Assembly (NCBI RefSeq): GCF_049994905.1
Contig: NZ_CP188258.1
Span: forward strand, 2,170,001-2,234,000
Length of the DNA stretch: 64,000 nucleotides
Reading direction: 5' to 3'
DNA from: Diaminobutyricibacter sp049994905
GTDB lineage: Bacteria > Actinomycetota > Actinomycetes > Actinomycetales > Microbacteriaceae
Under the pieces are notes generated by a model. The model was not told the origin of the DNA. It saw only the letters and a program-made list of their open reading frames with translations, and made no database searches. A program made the translations under genes and the position numbers. Shown piece by piece: positions 35,547 to 44,926 of the stretch. The first letter of the stretch is position 1. Every line of letters begins with the position of its first letter.

Positions 35547-35748
35547 GGCAAGGCCGTGGCAGGGGGCTCACTCAAAGCGTGCAATAATTGATGATCGGAC
35601 CCGTTCATATCCTGGGTGCGACGAATCTACGATCGTCGCGAAGAGACTCAGGACTTGACATGGGTCTTAGTAATGTCCGCATGCAACCTGAGCCAGGCAG
35701 TGGCACACGAGTGCGAACCCGTCTCCGCTTGGTATGAAAGGTGTTCAC
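35547..35748. other. Upstream region of sigA (202 bp without a gene)
   Basis: This gap must hold the sigA promoter. A perfect TTGACA hexamer is present at 35655-35660, but no -10 sits at 16-19 bp from it. Several short AT-rich stretches occur earlier (near 35583-35600). No small gene or structured RNA was recognised. Confidence 0.4.
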
Positions 35749-37125
<1,377 letters not shown>

Positions 37126-37133
37126 GCCACCGG

Positions 37134-38405
37134 GTGCGGTACAGGCTGGCGGTGATCGCCGGTCGTCTCGCTCGCTGGGTGCTTCGGCTCCGTGGGGGCG
37201 GCTCTGCCGTCCCCGGCAGGGTCGCTCTCGCGATCGCCCCGCGGTTCCTCGAGCGTTCGATGACCCGGCTCCCGCTCGGCGTGCTGTTCGTGAGCGGGTC
37301 GAATGGCAAGTCGACGACCACGAACATGCTGACCGGGATCCTGCGCGAGCACGGGCTCGACGTCTTCACGAACCCGTCGGGCGGCAACCTGCCGCAGGGC
37401 ATCGCGTCGGCGTTGCTGGCCTCCGTTCCGCTCGACGGGTACGTCCGGGGCGATGTTGCAGTGATCGAAGTCGACGAGGCTTACGGCGTAAATCTGGCGA
37501 CCATCCTCAAGCCGCGAGGCGCGCTCCTTCTGAACGTGCAGATCGACCAGCTGAACCGCTTCTTCGAACCCGCCCGGGTGGTCGGGATGCTCCGCTCGAT
37601 CGCGGGTGCCGCATCCGAGTTCGTTGTCGTGAACGCGGACGACGACAGTCTGCGGGGCATCGGCGCTGAGCTCGCTTCGCAGGGACGTGATGTGACCGTA
37701 TTCGGCGTCGTGCCGTCCCTCATCGACGCCTCGCCGAATGGGCTCGCGAACGTGGAGGACTTCGGGGGCGGGCCCGAGGGTGTCCTCCCGGTGCCTCGCG
37801 TGGTCGTCGGTGAGTTGGCGGCACGCACCGCCACTCTCGACGTCGACGGTTCCCCCGTCGAGATCGCGCTTCCTGCCCGCGGGCTCCACTACGCAGTGGA
37901 TGCGGCGGGAGCGACTGCGACTGCCTTACGTGTGCTCGGTGCCCGGTTCTCCGCCGAAGCAACGGCACGGGCGATGACGACCCTGCGCACCGTCTACGGA
38001 CGCGGCGAGACGTTGCGCGTCGGCGACGAGGACGTCGAGATCATCATGATGAAGAACCCGCCGAGCCTGCAGCTCAATCTCGACTACCTCGAGGAGCCGC
38101 CCGAGCAGGTGTTCGTGTCCGTCGACGAGGGCACCCCAGACCCTTCGTGGGTCTACGACATCGACCTGTCGTCGATAACCCACGTCGACGTGGTCTCCGG
38201 TACGAAGGCGTGGCAGTTCGCCACCCGCTTCGCCTACGCCGGAATCCCGGTGGCATCCGTACTTCCTGAGCTTCGGCCCGCGCTCAAGGCCTTTCTCGAG
38301 CTGCCGCAGCCGACGCGCGGAACGAAGACGATGATCGTCAATTACGAGCAGATGATGCTCATCCGCAAGCAGCTCGGCTTCCTCGAACTGGAGGGCAGCG
38401 CGTGA
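37134..38405 (+). CDS. murT: MurT-like Mur ligase (lipid II isoglutaminyl synthase subunit family), divergent
   Basis: The 423-residue protein has the Mur-ligase P-loop FVSGSNGKSTTTNML (near residue 55), the central ligase region and the DUF1727 C-terminal domain. The latter keeps the WVYDIDLSS segment holding the Asp that in Staphylococcus aureus MurT completes the GatD catalytic triad. Unusual: the protein contains no cysteine, so the four-cysteine ribbon of most MurT proteins is missing, and the conserved RDQLDRYGE segment reads IDQLNRFFE. It starts at GTG 37134, 8 bp after sigA, and overlaps gatD by 4 bp. MurT normally activates the D-Glu alpha-carboxyl of lipid II with ATP. Confidence 0.8.
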   Translation: MRYRLAVIAGRLARWVLRLRGGGSAVPGRVALAIAPRFLERSMTRLPLGVLFVSGSNGKSTTTNMLTGILREHGLDVFTNPSGGNLPQGIASALLASVPLDGYVRGDVAVIEVDEAYGVNLATILKPRGALLLNVQIDQLNRFFEPARVVGMLRSIAGAASEFVVVNADDDSLRGIGAELASQGRDVTVFGVVPSLIDASPNGLANVEDFGGGPEGVLPVPRVVVGELAARTATLDVDGSPVEIALPARGLHYAVDAAGATATALRVLGARFSAEATARAMTTLRTVYGRGETLRVGDEDVEIIMMKNPPSLQLNLDYLEEPPEQVFVSVDEGTPDPSWVYDIDLSSITHVDVVSGTKAWQFATRFAYAGIPVASVLPELRPALKAFLELPQPTRGTKTMIVNYEQMMLIRKQLGFLELEGSA

Positions 38406-39154
38406 CCGGCCCGCTGAGGATCCTGCACCTGTTCCCGCGCGAGCTGGGGATCAACGGCGATGCCGGCAACGTCAGCGCACTCGTGAAGCGCGCTCAGTGG
38501 CGCGGCCTCGACGTGGTCGTGCAGCGATACGACGTGGGGGACGATCTCGCGCCCGCCGACCTGGTCCACATCGGCAGCGGGCCGCTGTCCTCCCAGCGGA
38601 TCGTCCACGCGGATGTGCTCCGGATCGCGCCCGCTTTGCGCGAGTTCGCGGCATCAGGAGTTCCGATCCTCGCCGTCGCCGGCGGCTGGCAACTGCTCGG
38701 GCACCAGCTGGTCACCTCTGACGGCGAGACGCTCCCCGGCGCGGGGATCTTTCCGTCCCAGGCCACACTCGGTGTCGAACGCCACGTTGGTGAGATCGTC
38801 GTCGAGGCGAGTGACAGCACACTCGCCGGCTTCGAGAACCACTCGGCGACGACAGTGCTCGACGATGGCGCTGTACCGCTCGGAACAGTCGTCGAGGGCT
38901 TCGGGAACGGCCCGGATGCGACGGGCCGGCGCGTCGAGGGCGTACGCGTCGGTGAGTCCGTCGGTACTCACCTGCACGGACCGGTGCTTCCCATGAACCC
39001 GGTACTCGCAGACCGTCTGCTCGCAGCGGCACTCCTGGCCCGCGGTGAAGAGCTGCCACAGCCGATCAACCGCGAGCTGGCGACCGCAGACGGTTTTGCC
39101 GCGAACGCACGCCGCGCGATCGCTCAGAGGACGGGCGCCAGGCCGGCTCGCTGA
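38402..39154 (+). CDS. gatD: GatD-like class I glutamine amidotransferase fold protein lacking the catalytic cysteine
   Basis: The 250-residue protein has the GATase-3 fold of GatD: start RILHLFPRELGINGDAGN, glutaminase loop LAVAGGWQLLGHQL and C-terminal GTHLHGPVLPMNP with the catalytic histidine. At the nucleophile position (Cys94 in S. aureus GatD) the codon at 38678-38680 is GCC, so Ala93 replaces cysteine. The rest of the frame is intact and well conserved, so it is not a decaying pseudogene by appearance. It is translationally coupled to murT (4-bp overlap). Without the cysteine it should not release ammonia from glutamine. Confidence 0.8.
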   Translation: MTGPLRILHLFPRELGINGDAGNVSALVKRAQWRGLDVVVQRYDVGDDLAPADLVHIGSGPLSSQRIVHADVLRIAPALREFAASGVPILAVAGGWQLLGHQLVTSDGETLPGAGIFPSQATLGVERHVGEIVVEASDSTLAGFENHSATTVLDDGAVPLGTVVEGFGNGPDATGRRVEGVRVGESVGTHLHGPVLPMNPVLADRLLAAALLARGEELPQPINRELATADGFAANARRAIAQRTGARPAR

Positions 39155-39165
39155 GCAGGCCGGCT

Positions 39166-40239
39166 TCAGCCGACGTAGATACGCTCCACGCGCGGCATCA
39201 CGCCGGTCACCATTTCGTCACCGATCGTCTCAGCCCAGTCCGCCCACTTCTCGGCGGTCGGTTCGCCATCGTGCCCTGAACCGAAGATGACGGCGGTGTC
39301 TCCGACGCGAACGCGGTCGTTGCCGTGGTCGATGATCGTGCTGTCGATGCCCACGTCGACGATGGGGCGACGTGCACCGTTGACGAGCACGGAGGCCTTC
39401 GCCATACCCAGGGTCGGCATGCCGTCGGCGAACCCGATCCCGATTCGTGCCCGGGTGCTGCCGTCGAGATGCACCTCTGTCACAGGAGCTTCGAGCCGCA
39501 TGACCGGGATGAGCCCGAGGTCGGCGCCCGATGCGTCGTCGAATGGCGAGATCCCATAGGCGGCGATGCCGAACCGAACGAGATCGAAACGTGCCTGCGG
39601 CATCCGGATTCCTGCCGAGCTCGCCGCAAGGTGCAGGATCTCGAACTCGGCACCGCGTTCGCGCGCGACCGTGACAGCCTCGTGGAACTCGGTCAGGGCC
39701 GCTTCATCGTCGGCGATGGATGCGTCGGCCAGGTGGGACCAGGCAGCGCGGATCCGCACGATCCCGGCATCCTGCAATGCGAGCGCGGCATCGACCAGGG
39801 CAGGCCAGTCCTCGGGGCTCGCGCCGTTGCGGCTGAGCCCCGTGTCCACCTTGAGGTGGACGACGGCCGGGCGGTTCGCTGCTGCGCGCTCGATCGCATC
39901 CAGCTGCCAGCGTGCTGAGATGCCGAGCTCGATGTCTGCTTCGATGGCGGCCAGGAAATCCGTCTGCTGTCCGTGCAGCCAGGCGAGCAGCGGAACCCTG
40001 ATTCCTGCGTCGCGGAGCACGAGCCCTGCCGGGATCTCCAGGACCGCGAGCGACGTCGCGCCGGCTTCGAGACCCGCTCGGGCGATCGGCAGCAGTCCGT
40101 GGCCATAGGCGTTCGCCTTCACGGCGAGCATCACTTCGGCGGGAGCGGCGATCTGCACGAGACGGGTCACATTGTGCCGGAGGGCCGCGAGGTCGACGAC
40201 AGCGCGGGGGAGCGGCGTAGCGAGGGCGTCTGCGCTCAC
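39166..40239 (-). CDS. alr: Alanine racemase paralogue with PLP lysine but without the tyrosine loop
   Basis: The 357-residue fold-type III PLP protein has a complete barrel: AVKANAYGHG with the PLP lysine K41, LKVDTGLSRNG with the carboxylate-binding Arg, LHLAASSAG, and VRFGIAAYGISP. In the C-terminal domain the usual stretch ending VSYGxTY is missing: the sequence goes from APVTEVHLDGSTR straight to ARIGIGFADG, about 15 residues shorter than normal, removing the catalytic Tyr (Tyr265 in Geobacillus). The CMDQ loop reads GIDST. GTG 40239 overlaps the stop of the upstream racemase-like gene by 4 bp. Confidence 0.82.
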   Translation of the reverse strand: MSADALATPLPRAVVDLAALRHNVTRLVQIAAPAEVMLAVKANAYGHGLLPIARAGLEAGATSLAVLEIPAGLVLRDAGIRVPLLAWLHGQQTDFLAAIEADIELGISARWQLDAIERAAANRPAVVHLKVDTGLSRNGASPEDWPALVDAALALQDAGIVRIRAAWSHLADASIADDEAALTEFHEAVTVARERGAEFEILHLAASSAGIRMPQARFDLVRFGIAAYGISPFDDASGADLGLIPVMRLEAPVTEVHLDGSTRARIGIGFADGMPTLGMAKASVLVNGARRPIVDVGIDSTIIDHGNDRVRVGDTAVIFGSGHDGEPTAEKWADWAETIGDEMVTGVMPRVERIYVG

Positions 40240-40934
40240 GTGTAGACCCGCTCGATCCGGGTGCCGAGGCCGCTCACGATGACCTCGGAGGCGAGACCCG
40301 TTGCTTCGGCCCACTGTGCGAGCGTCGGTTCGCCGTCTTCCGCGTCGCCGAAAAGGACTGCATCGTCGCCGACCGACGCGGTGTTGCCGTCGAGGTCGAC
40401 GACGAACTGGTCCATGGCGATGCGCCCGGTCACTCTTCCGGTGAAACCGCCGATCCTGACAGGGGCGCGATTGGATGCGACGCGGGGGATGCCGTCGGCG
40501 AAGCCGAGCGCGACGAGCGCGAGCGTGGTCGGCTTCTCGGTGCGGTAGGTATAGCCGTAGGAAACGCCTCGATGTGCAGGAACGTTCTTGATCGCGATGA
40601 CCTCGCCGACCAGGCGGAACGCGCTGCGCGCCGGCGCCGCGTCAAGCCCGTAGAGCGATCGCCCGATGACCGGCGATGCGTATGGAGGGGGCGGATAGAC
40701 GGTCGCAGTCGTTATCCCGACCCCAGCGAGGGCGGTCACGTCCGCCGGTCTGGAGACCACGAACGCGGAGCCGCCTGCTTCGGCCAGGGCGAGGACGACA
40801 GCGACGAGGCCGTGTCCGTAGGCATCGGCCCGTACATCGATGAGAACGCGGTCAGGCGAGGGCGCGCTTCGGGCGAAGTTCTCGACAATGGCCGAAAGGT
40901 CGACGAAAGCCTGCCTGCGCACACCCGTCGTCAC
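40236..40934 (-). CDS. Truncated alanine racemase paralogue with tyrosine loop but no PLP lysine
   Basis: The 232-residue protein aligns to both ends of alanine racemase but lacks about 140 residues of the barrel between residues ~85 and ~90. At the N-terminus the PLP motif reads VRADAYGHG, so R35 (codon at 40832-40830) replaces the lysine. The C-terminal domain is normal: RGVSYGYTYRTEKP with catalytic Y126, ALGFADG, and RIAMDQ near 171-176. The reading frame is clean, and the next gene (Alr with the opposite defect) overlaps it by 4 bp. It cannot be a racemase alone. It may complement its partner at the dimer interface, or it could regulate it. Confidence 0.8.
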   Translation of the reverse strand: MTTGVRRQAFVDLSAIVENFARSAPSPDRVLIDVRADAYGHGLVAVVLALAEAGGSAFVVSRPADVTALAGVGITTATVYPPPPYASPVIGRSLYGLDAAPARSAFRLVGEVIAIKNVPAHRGVSYGYTYRTEKPTTLALVALGFADGIPRVASNRAPVRIGGFTGRVTGRIAMDQFVVDLDGNTASVGDDAVLFGDAEDGEPTLAQWAEATGLASEVIVSGLGTRIERVYT

Positions 40935-40990
40935 CGATCGAACCTCTCGAGAAACTCAGTTGCCGTGTCGGCAGCGGAACCGATGTGGGA

Positions 40991-41227
40991 CTACGCGCGC
41001 TGCTCCTCGAACAGGCGAGCGGTCTCGTCGTGCCAGCTGTGCGCGATCTCTGACAGCTTCTCCTGGTGCTTCTTGCCGTGGTGAGCGCAGAAGAGGAGTT
41101 CGCCGTTGTTCACGACAACGCGGATGTAGGCCTGGGCTCCGCAGCTGTCGCACCGGTCGGCTGCCGTGAGTTGCGGCCCGCCGGCGAGCTCGTCAACCGC
41201 ACCGTTCTCCGTGGTGATCGTCGACAT
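40991..41227 (-). CDS. DUF7455-type small zinc-binding protein
   Basis: The 78-residue protein has a ligand set CDSCGAQAY followed 19 residues later by FCAHHGKKH, matching the small actinobacterial DUF7455 family often found beside parE or sigA. The last third is a charged helix. An AGAGGAG ribosome site precedes ATG 41227, and TATAGA (41272-41267, minus strand) is a good -10 giving a ~30-nt leader. Function unknown; the ligand pattern suggests one zinc. Confidence 0.8.
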   Translation of the reverse strand: MSTITTENGAVDELAGGPQLTAADRCDSCGAQAYIRVVVNNGELLFCAHHGKKHQEKLSEIAHSWHDETARLFEEQRA

Positions 41228-41266
41228 GTGATGCTCCTCTCAATCCGAACCGTTCAACTCGGTACC

Positions 41267-41272
41267 TCTATA
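41267..41272 (-). promoter_or_regulatory. -10 element of the DUF7455 gene
   Basis: TATAGA on the minus strand lies 40 bp before ATG 41227. The remaining ~165 bp up to parE (41273-41440) hold no gene; the parE ribosome site AAGGAG is at its end. Confidence 0.45.
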
Positions 41273-41440
41273 GAACCACGTTCACCTGAGAGAAACGAGG
41301 CGAACGCAGGGTATTTCGCTCAACGCGTAGCACCCATCGGGGAGGGTGTCGGTGACGTATCGTGTCGGCCGCTGTCACTACGCTTGAATCTGGCAAGGCG
41401 TTCACCAGCACGGGCGCCACAACGTGTGCAAGGAGCGTTC

Positions 41441-43522
41441 GTGTCGAGCTCAGACTATTCAGCCAGGCATCTCTCCGTCCTGGAGGGCCTGGAAGCAGTG
41501 CGCAAGCGCCCCGGCATGTACATCGGATCAACAGACTCCCGCGGCCTCATGCACTGCCTGTGGGAGATCATCGACAACTCGGTCGACGAAGCGCTCGCCG
41601 GTCACGGAAGCCACATCGAGGTCATCCTGCACCCCGACAGCAGCGTCGAGGTGCGCGATTCCGCGCGAGGGATTCCCGTCGACATCGAACCCAAGACGGG
41701 GCTCAGCGGCGTCGAAGTCGTGTTCACCAAGCTCCATGCCGGCGGCAAGTTCGGCTCCGGATCTTACGCGGCTTCCGGCGGTCTGCACGGCGTCGGCGCC
41801 TCCGTGGTCAACGCGCTGTCCGAGCGGCTCGATGTCGAAGTCGACCGCGACGGCAAGACCTGGGCGATGTCGTTCCACCGCGGCGAGCCCGGGGTGTTCG
41901 CCGATCACGGCGCTGCCACGCCCGATGCCCCTTTCACGCCATTCGAGAAAGGCAGCGAACTGCGTGTGGTCGGAAAGGTGGCGAAGGGTGTCACCGGCAC
42001 GCGCATCCGCTACTGGGCCGACCGGCAGATCTTCACTCGCGGGGCCGAGTTCCAGGGTGACGACCTTCTCGGCCGTGCCCGGCAGACGGCTTTCCTGGTC
42101 CCCGGCCTGAAGCTGACCATCGCCGACAACCGCGGTGAGCAGCCCGTCGACTCGACCTTCAGCTACCAGGGCGGCATCTCGGAGTTCGTCGACTATCTGG
42201 CACCCGACAGCCCCCTGACCGACACCTGGCGCCTCACCGGCGATGGGCACTTCACCGAGACCGTCCCCGTGCTTTCCGAAGGGGGCGCGATGATGCCGAC
42301 TGAACTGCGCCGCGACTGCCAGGTCGACATCGCACTGCGCTGGGGCACCGGCTACGAGACGGTCATGAAGAGCTTCGTCAACATCATTGCAACGCCCAAG
42401 GGCGGAAGCCACCAGCTCGGCTTCGACCAGGGGATGCTCAAGTTCCTGCGCCAACAGGTCGAGCAGAACGCACGGCGGCTCAAAGTCGGCACCGACAAAC
42501 TCGAGAAAGACGACGTGCTCGCCGGACTCACAGCGGTGCTGACGGTGCGCCTGCCCGAGCCGCAGTTCGAAGGCCAGACCAAAGAGGTCCTCGGCACGCC
42601 GGCGGTACGCGCCATCGTCGCCCAGGTCGTCGCGAAGGCGATGGGCGAACGGTTCTCCTCCAGCAAGCGTGACGACAAGGCGCAGTCGGCGCTGCTGCTC
42701 GACAAAGTGGTCGCAGAGATGAAGTCGCGCATCTCGGCACGCGCCCACAAAGAGACGCAACGGCGCAAGAACGCGCTCGAGACCTCATCCCTGCCCGCGA
42801 AGCTCGTCGACTGCCGCTCCAGCGACGTCGCCAACAGCGAGCTCTTCATCGTCGAGGGCGATTCGGCGCTGGGTACCGCTCGCCGTGCACGCGACAGCGA
42901 GTACCAGGCACTGCTTCCGATTCGCGGCAAGATCCTCAATGTGCAGAAGGCGTCTGTCTCCGACATGCTGTCGAACGCCGAGTGCGCATCGATCATCCAG
43001 GTGATCGGCGCGGGCTCAGGACGCAGCTTCGACCTGGCGTCCGCACGCTACGGCAAGATCATCATCATGAGCGACGCCGACGTCGACGGCGCCCACATCC
43101 GCACGCTGCTGCTGACGCTCTTCTTCCGGTACATGCGGCCGATGATCGAAGAAGGGCGCGTTTTCGCGGCCGTTCCACCACTGCACCGCGTTGTGGTGAT
43201 GAACCCCGGATCGAAGCCCAACGAGACGATCTACACCTACTCGGAGGCGGAGCTTCAGGGGGTGCTTGCGGGGCTGAAGCGTACGAACAAGCGGTACCAG
43301 GAACCCATCCAGCGCTACAAAGGACTGGGCGAGATGGATGCCGACCAGCTTGCGACGACGACGATGGATCGTACACACCGCACCCTTCGCCGCGTCAGGG
43401 TTCCCGACGCCGAGCAGGCCGCCCGCGTGTTCGAACTGCTGATGGGCAACGACGTCGCGCCCCGCAAAGACTTCATCATCGCCGGTTCAGGAGACCTCTC
43501 CCGCTCGCGCATCGACGTCTGA
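41441..43522 (+). CDS. parE: DNA topoisomerase IV subunit B
   Basis: The 693-residue GHKL ATPase/TOPRIM protein has EIIDNSVDEALAGHG (ATP/Mg site), GLHGVGASVVNALS, and TOPRIM EGDSALGTARRARD, QALLPIRGKILNVQKA and MSDADVDGAHIRTLLLT. The ALGTARRARDSEYQALLPIRG wording and lack of long insertions favour ParE over GyrB. GTG 41441 follows AAGGAG by 7 nt. With ParC (45547) it forms the A2B2 decatenase; the two genes converge, separated by a PadR-MFS pair. Confidence 0.9.
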   Translation: MSSSDYSARHLSVLEGLEAVRKRPGMYIGSTDSRGLMHCLWEIIDNSVDEALAGHGSHIEVILHPDSSVEVRDSARGIPVDIEPKTGLSGVEVVFTKLHAGGKFGSGSYAASGGLHGVGASVVNALSERLDVEVDRDGKTWAMSFHRGEPGVFADHGAATPDAPFTPFEKGSELRVVGKVAKGVTGTRIRYWADRQIFTRGAEFQGDDLLGRARQTAFLVPGLKLTIADNRGEQPVDSTFSYQGGISEFVDYLAPDSPLTDTWRLTGDGHFTETVPVLSEGGAMMPTELRRDCQVDIALRWGTGYETVMKSFVNIIATPKGGSHQLGFDQGMLKFLRQQVEQNARRLKVGTDKLEKDDVLAGLTAVLTVRLPEPQFEGQTKEVLGTPAVRAIVAQVVAKAMGERFSSSKRDDKAQSALLLDKVVAEMKSRISARAHKETQRRKNALETSSLPAKLVDCRSSDVANSELFIVEGDSALGTARRARDSEYQALLPIRGKILNVQKASVSDMLSNAECASIIQVIGAGSGRSFDLASARYGKIIIMSDADVDGAHIRTLLLTLFFRYMRPMIEEGRVFAAVPPLHRVVVMNPGSKPNETIYTYSEAELQGVLAGLKRTNKRYQEPIQRYKGLGEMDADQLATTTMDRTHRTLRRVRVPDAEQAARVFELLMGNDVAPRKDFIIAGSGDLSRSRIDV

Positions 43523-43526
43523 CCGC

Positions 43527-44924
43527 TCAGGCGGTGAGTGCCTGGTACCGGCCGCGGGGCAGGAAGAGTGCGCCGACGAGCGCGACCCCGGAGAGCGCGA
43601 TGAGCATGGTCGCGGCGTCGTGGAGGGCCGGAACCGGCCCTGACGTGACAGCGTTCTGCGTGAAGAGGGTGACGATCACGGCGATGCCGATCGATCCGGC
43701 GATGCGCTGCCAGATGCTGAAAAGGGTATTCGCGTCGGCGAGCCGGGCATCCTCGACGCCCCGCAACATCACGGCGAGCAGCGGCGAGATCACGAAACCG
43801 ATGGATGCGGCGCGGCAGGCGAGCACGAGGGAGGTCATCCAGAGCGGCGTGGCCAGATCGATGGCGAGCAGCGCCACGCTGGCGGCCGTCAGAAGCGCAA
43901 AACCCAGTGCGACGGTGACGCGCACGCTCAGCCGCTCGAGGAGTTTCGGGCCGAAGGCGAGGCTGAGCCCGGTGAGCACGCCCTGGGGGAGCAGTGCCGC
44001 TCCGGCGGCGAGGGGCGTGTATCCCTGGGCGGTCTGCATGAACACCGGCAGCAGAAAGATCGCTGCGTAGGTGACCACCGAGGCGAAGGCGCACAGCACG
44101 AGCGAGAGCACAGCGGGCAGTCGTGTCACAAGGCTCAGATCGACGATCGGATGCGACGACCGCCACGCCCACGCCGCATAGCCTGCGAGCAGCCCAAGCC
44201 CGGCGATGAGCGGGATCCAGGTCTGTGGTGCGGCCCATCCTCCGGTCTCGCTGTTGACCGCACCGAAGAGGAACAGCGCGAGACCTGCAGCGAGGAGAAC
44301 CCAGCCGACGACGTCGAAGCGTGCGCCGGGCTGACGTCCGGTTGCGAGCATCCGGGGGATGCGGCGGGCGCTGATGGCGGCCGCCACCCCGATCGGCAGA
44401 TTCACGAGGAAGATCGCGCGCCATCCCCACGCGCCGATGAGTACTCCGCCGAGGCTCGGCCCGAGGGCGGGACCCAGAAAGAGCATGATGCCCGCGACCG
44501 GAGACATCGACCGGGCGCCCCCACCGCTGCCGAGCAGCATGCTCATCGCCAGGGGAACCATCGGAGCGCCGGCGAGTCCCTGCAGCAGCCGGCCTGCGAT
44601 GAGGAGTTCTGCAGAGGGCGCCAGAGCGCAGAGCAGCGATGCGCCCGTGAAGGCGACGATGCTGAACACGTAGACCGGCAGCGTGCCGAAGCGACGCGCG
44701 AGGTACGACGTGGCGGCGAGTCCGATGCCGAGCGCGAGCAGATATCCGCTGACAGCCCACTGGACGGTGGCGATGGGCGCGTGCAGATCGGCCGCGATCG
44801 GTGAGACCGCGACGTTGACGATGCTCGAGTCGAGCATCGACAGCAGGGGGCCGGCGAGGAGTGCGAACTGCACGACAGCGCCGGAACGTGCGCGCGGCAG
44901 AGTGGACGCATCCGGAGCCGGCAT
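43527..44924 (-). CDS. DHA2-type MFS drug exporter
   Basis: The 465-residue transporter has about 14 predicted helices, motif C-like GIMLFLGPALGPSLGGVLIG and an N-terminal LLSMLDSSIVNVAVSPIAADL of the EmrB/QacA branch. It is probably a proton-driven multidrug or metabolite exporter. ATG 44924 is 2 bp after the PadR stop, so the two genes form an operon, and PadR regulators typically repress such pumps. It stops 4 bp from the convergent parE stop. The inducer is unknown. Confidence 0.85.
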   Translation of the reverse strand: MPAPDASTLPRARSGAVVQFALLAGPLLSMLDSSIVNVAVSPIAADLHAPIATVQWAVSGYLLALGIGLAATSYLARRFGTLPVYVFSIVAFTGASLLCALAPSAELLIAGRLLQGLAGAPMVPLAMSMLLGSGGGARSMSPVAGIMLFLGPALGPSLGGVLIGAWGWRAIFLVNLPIGVAAAISARRIPRMLATGRQPGARFDVVGWVLLAAGLALFLFGAVNSETGGWAAPQTWIPLIAGLGLLAGYAAWAWRSSHPIVDLSLVTRLPAVLSLVLCAFASVVTYAAIFLLPVFMQTAQGYTPLAAGAALLPQGVLTGLSLAFGPKLLERLSVRVTVALGFALLTAASVALLAIDLATPLWMTSLVLACRAASIGFVISPLLAVMLRGVEDARLADANTLFSIWQRIAGSIGIAVIVTLFTQNAVTSGPVPALHDAATMLIALSGVALVGALFLPRGRYQALTA

Positions 44925-44926
44925 GG

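Noticed and set aside
35655..35660. Perfect TTGACA upstream of sigA as a promoter
   Set aside because: No -10 hexamer at 16-19 bp; noted only as an unpaired hexamer.
41247..41255. GAAC-C-GTTC resembling a LexA site before the DUF7455 gene
   Set aside because: The spacer is 1 bp instead of the 4 bp needed in actinobacterial LexA boxes.
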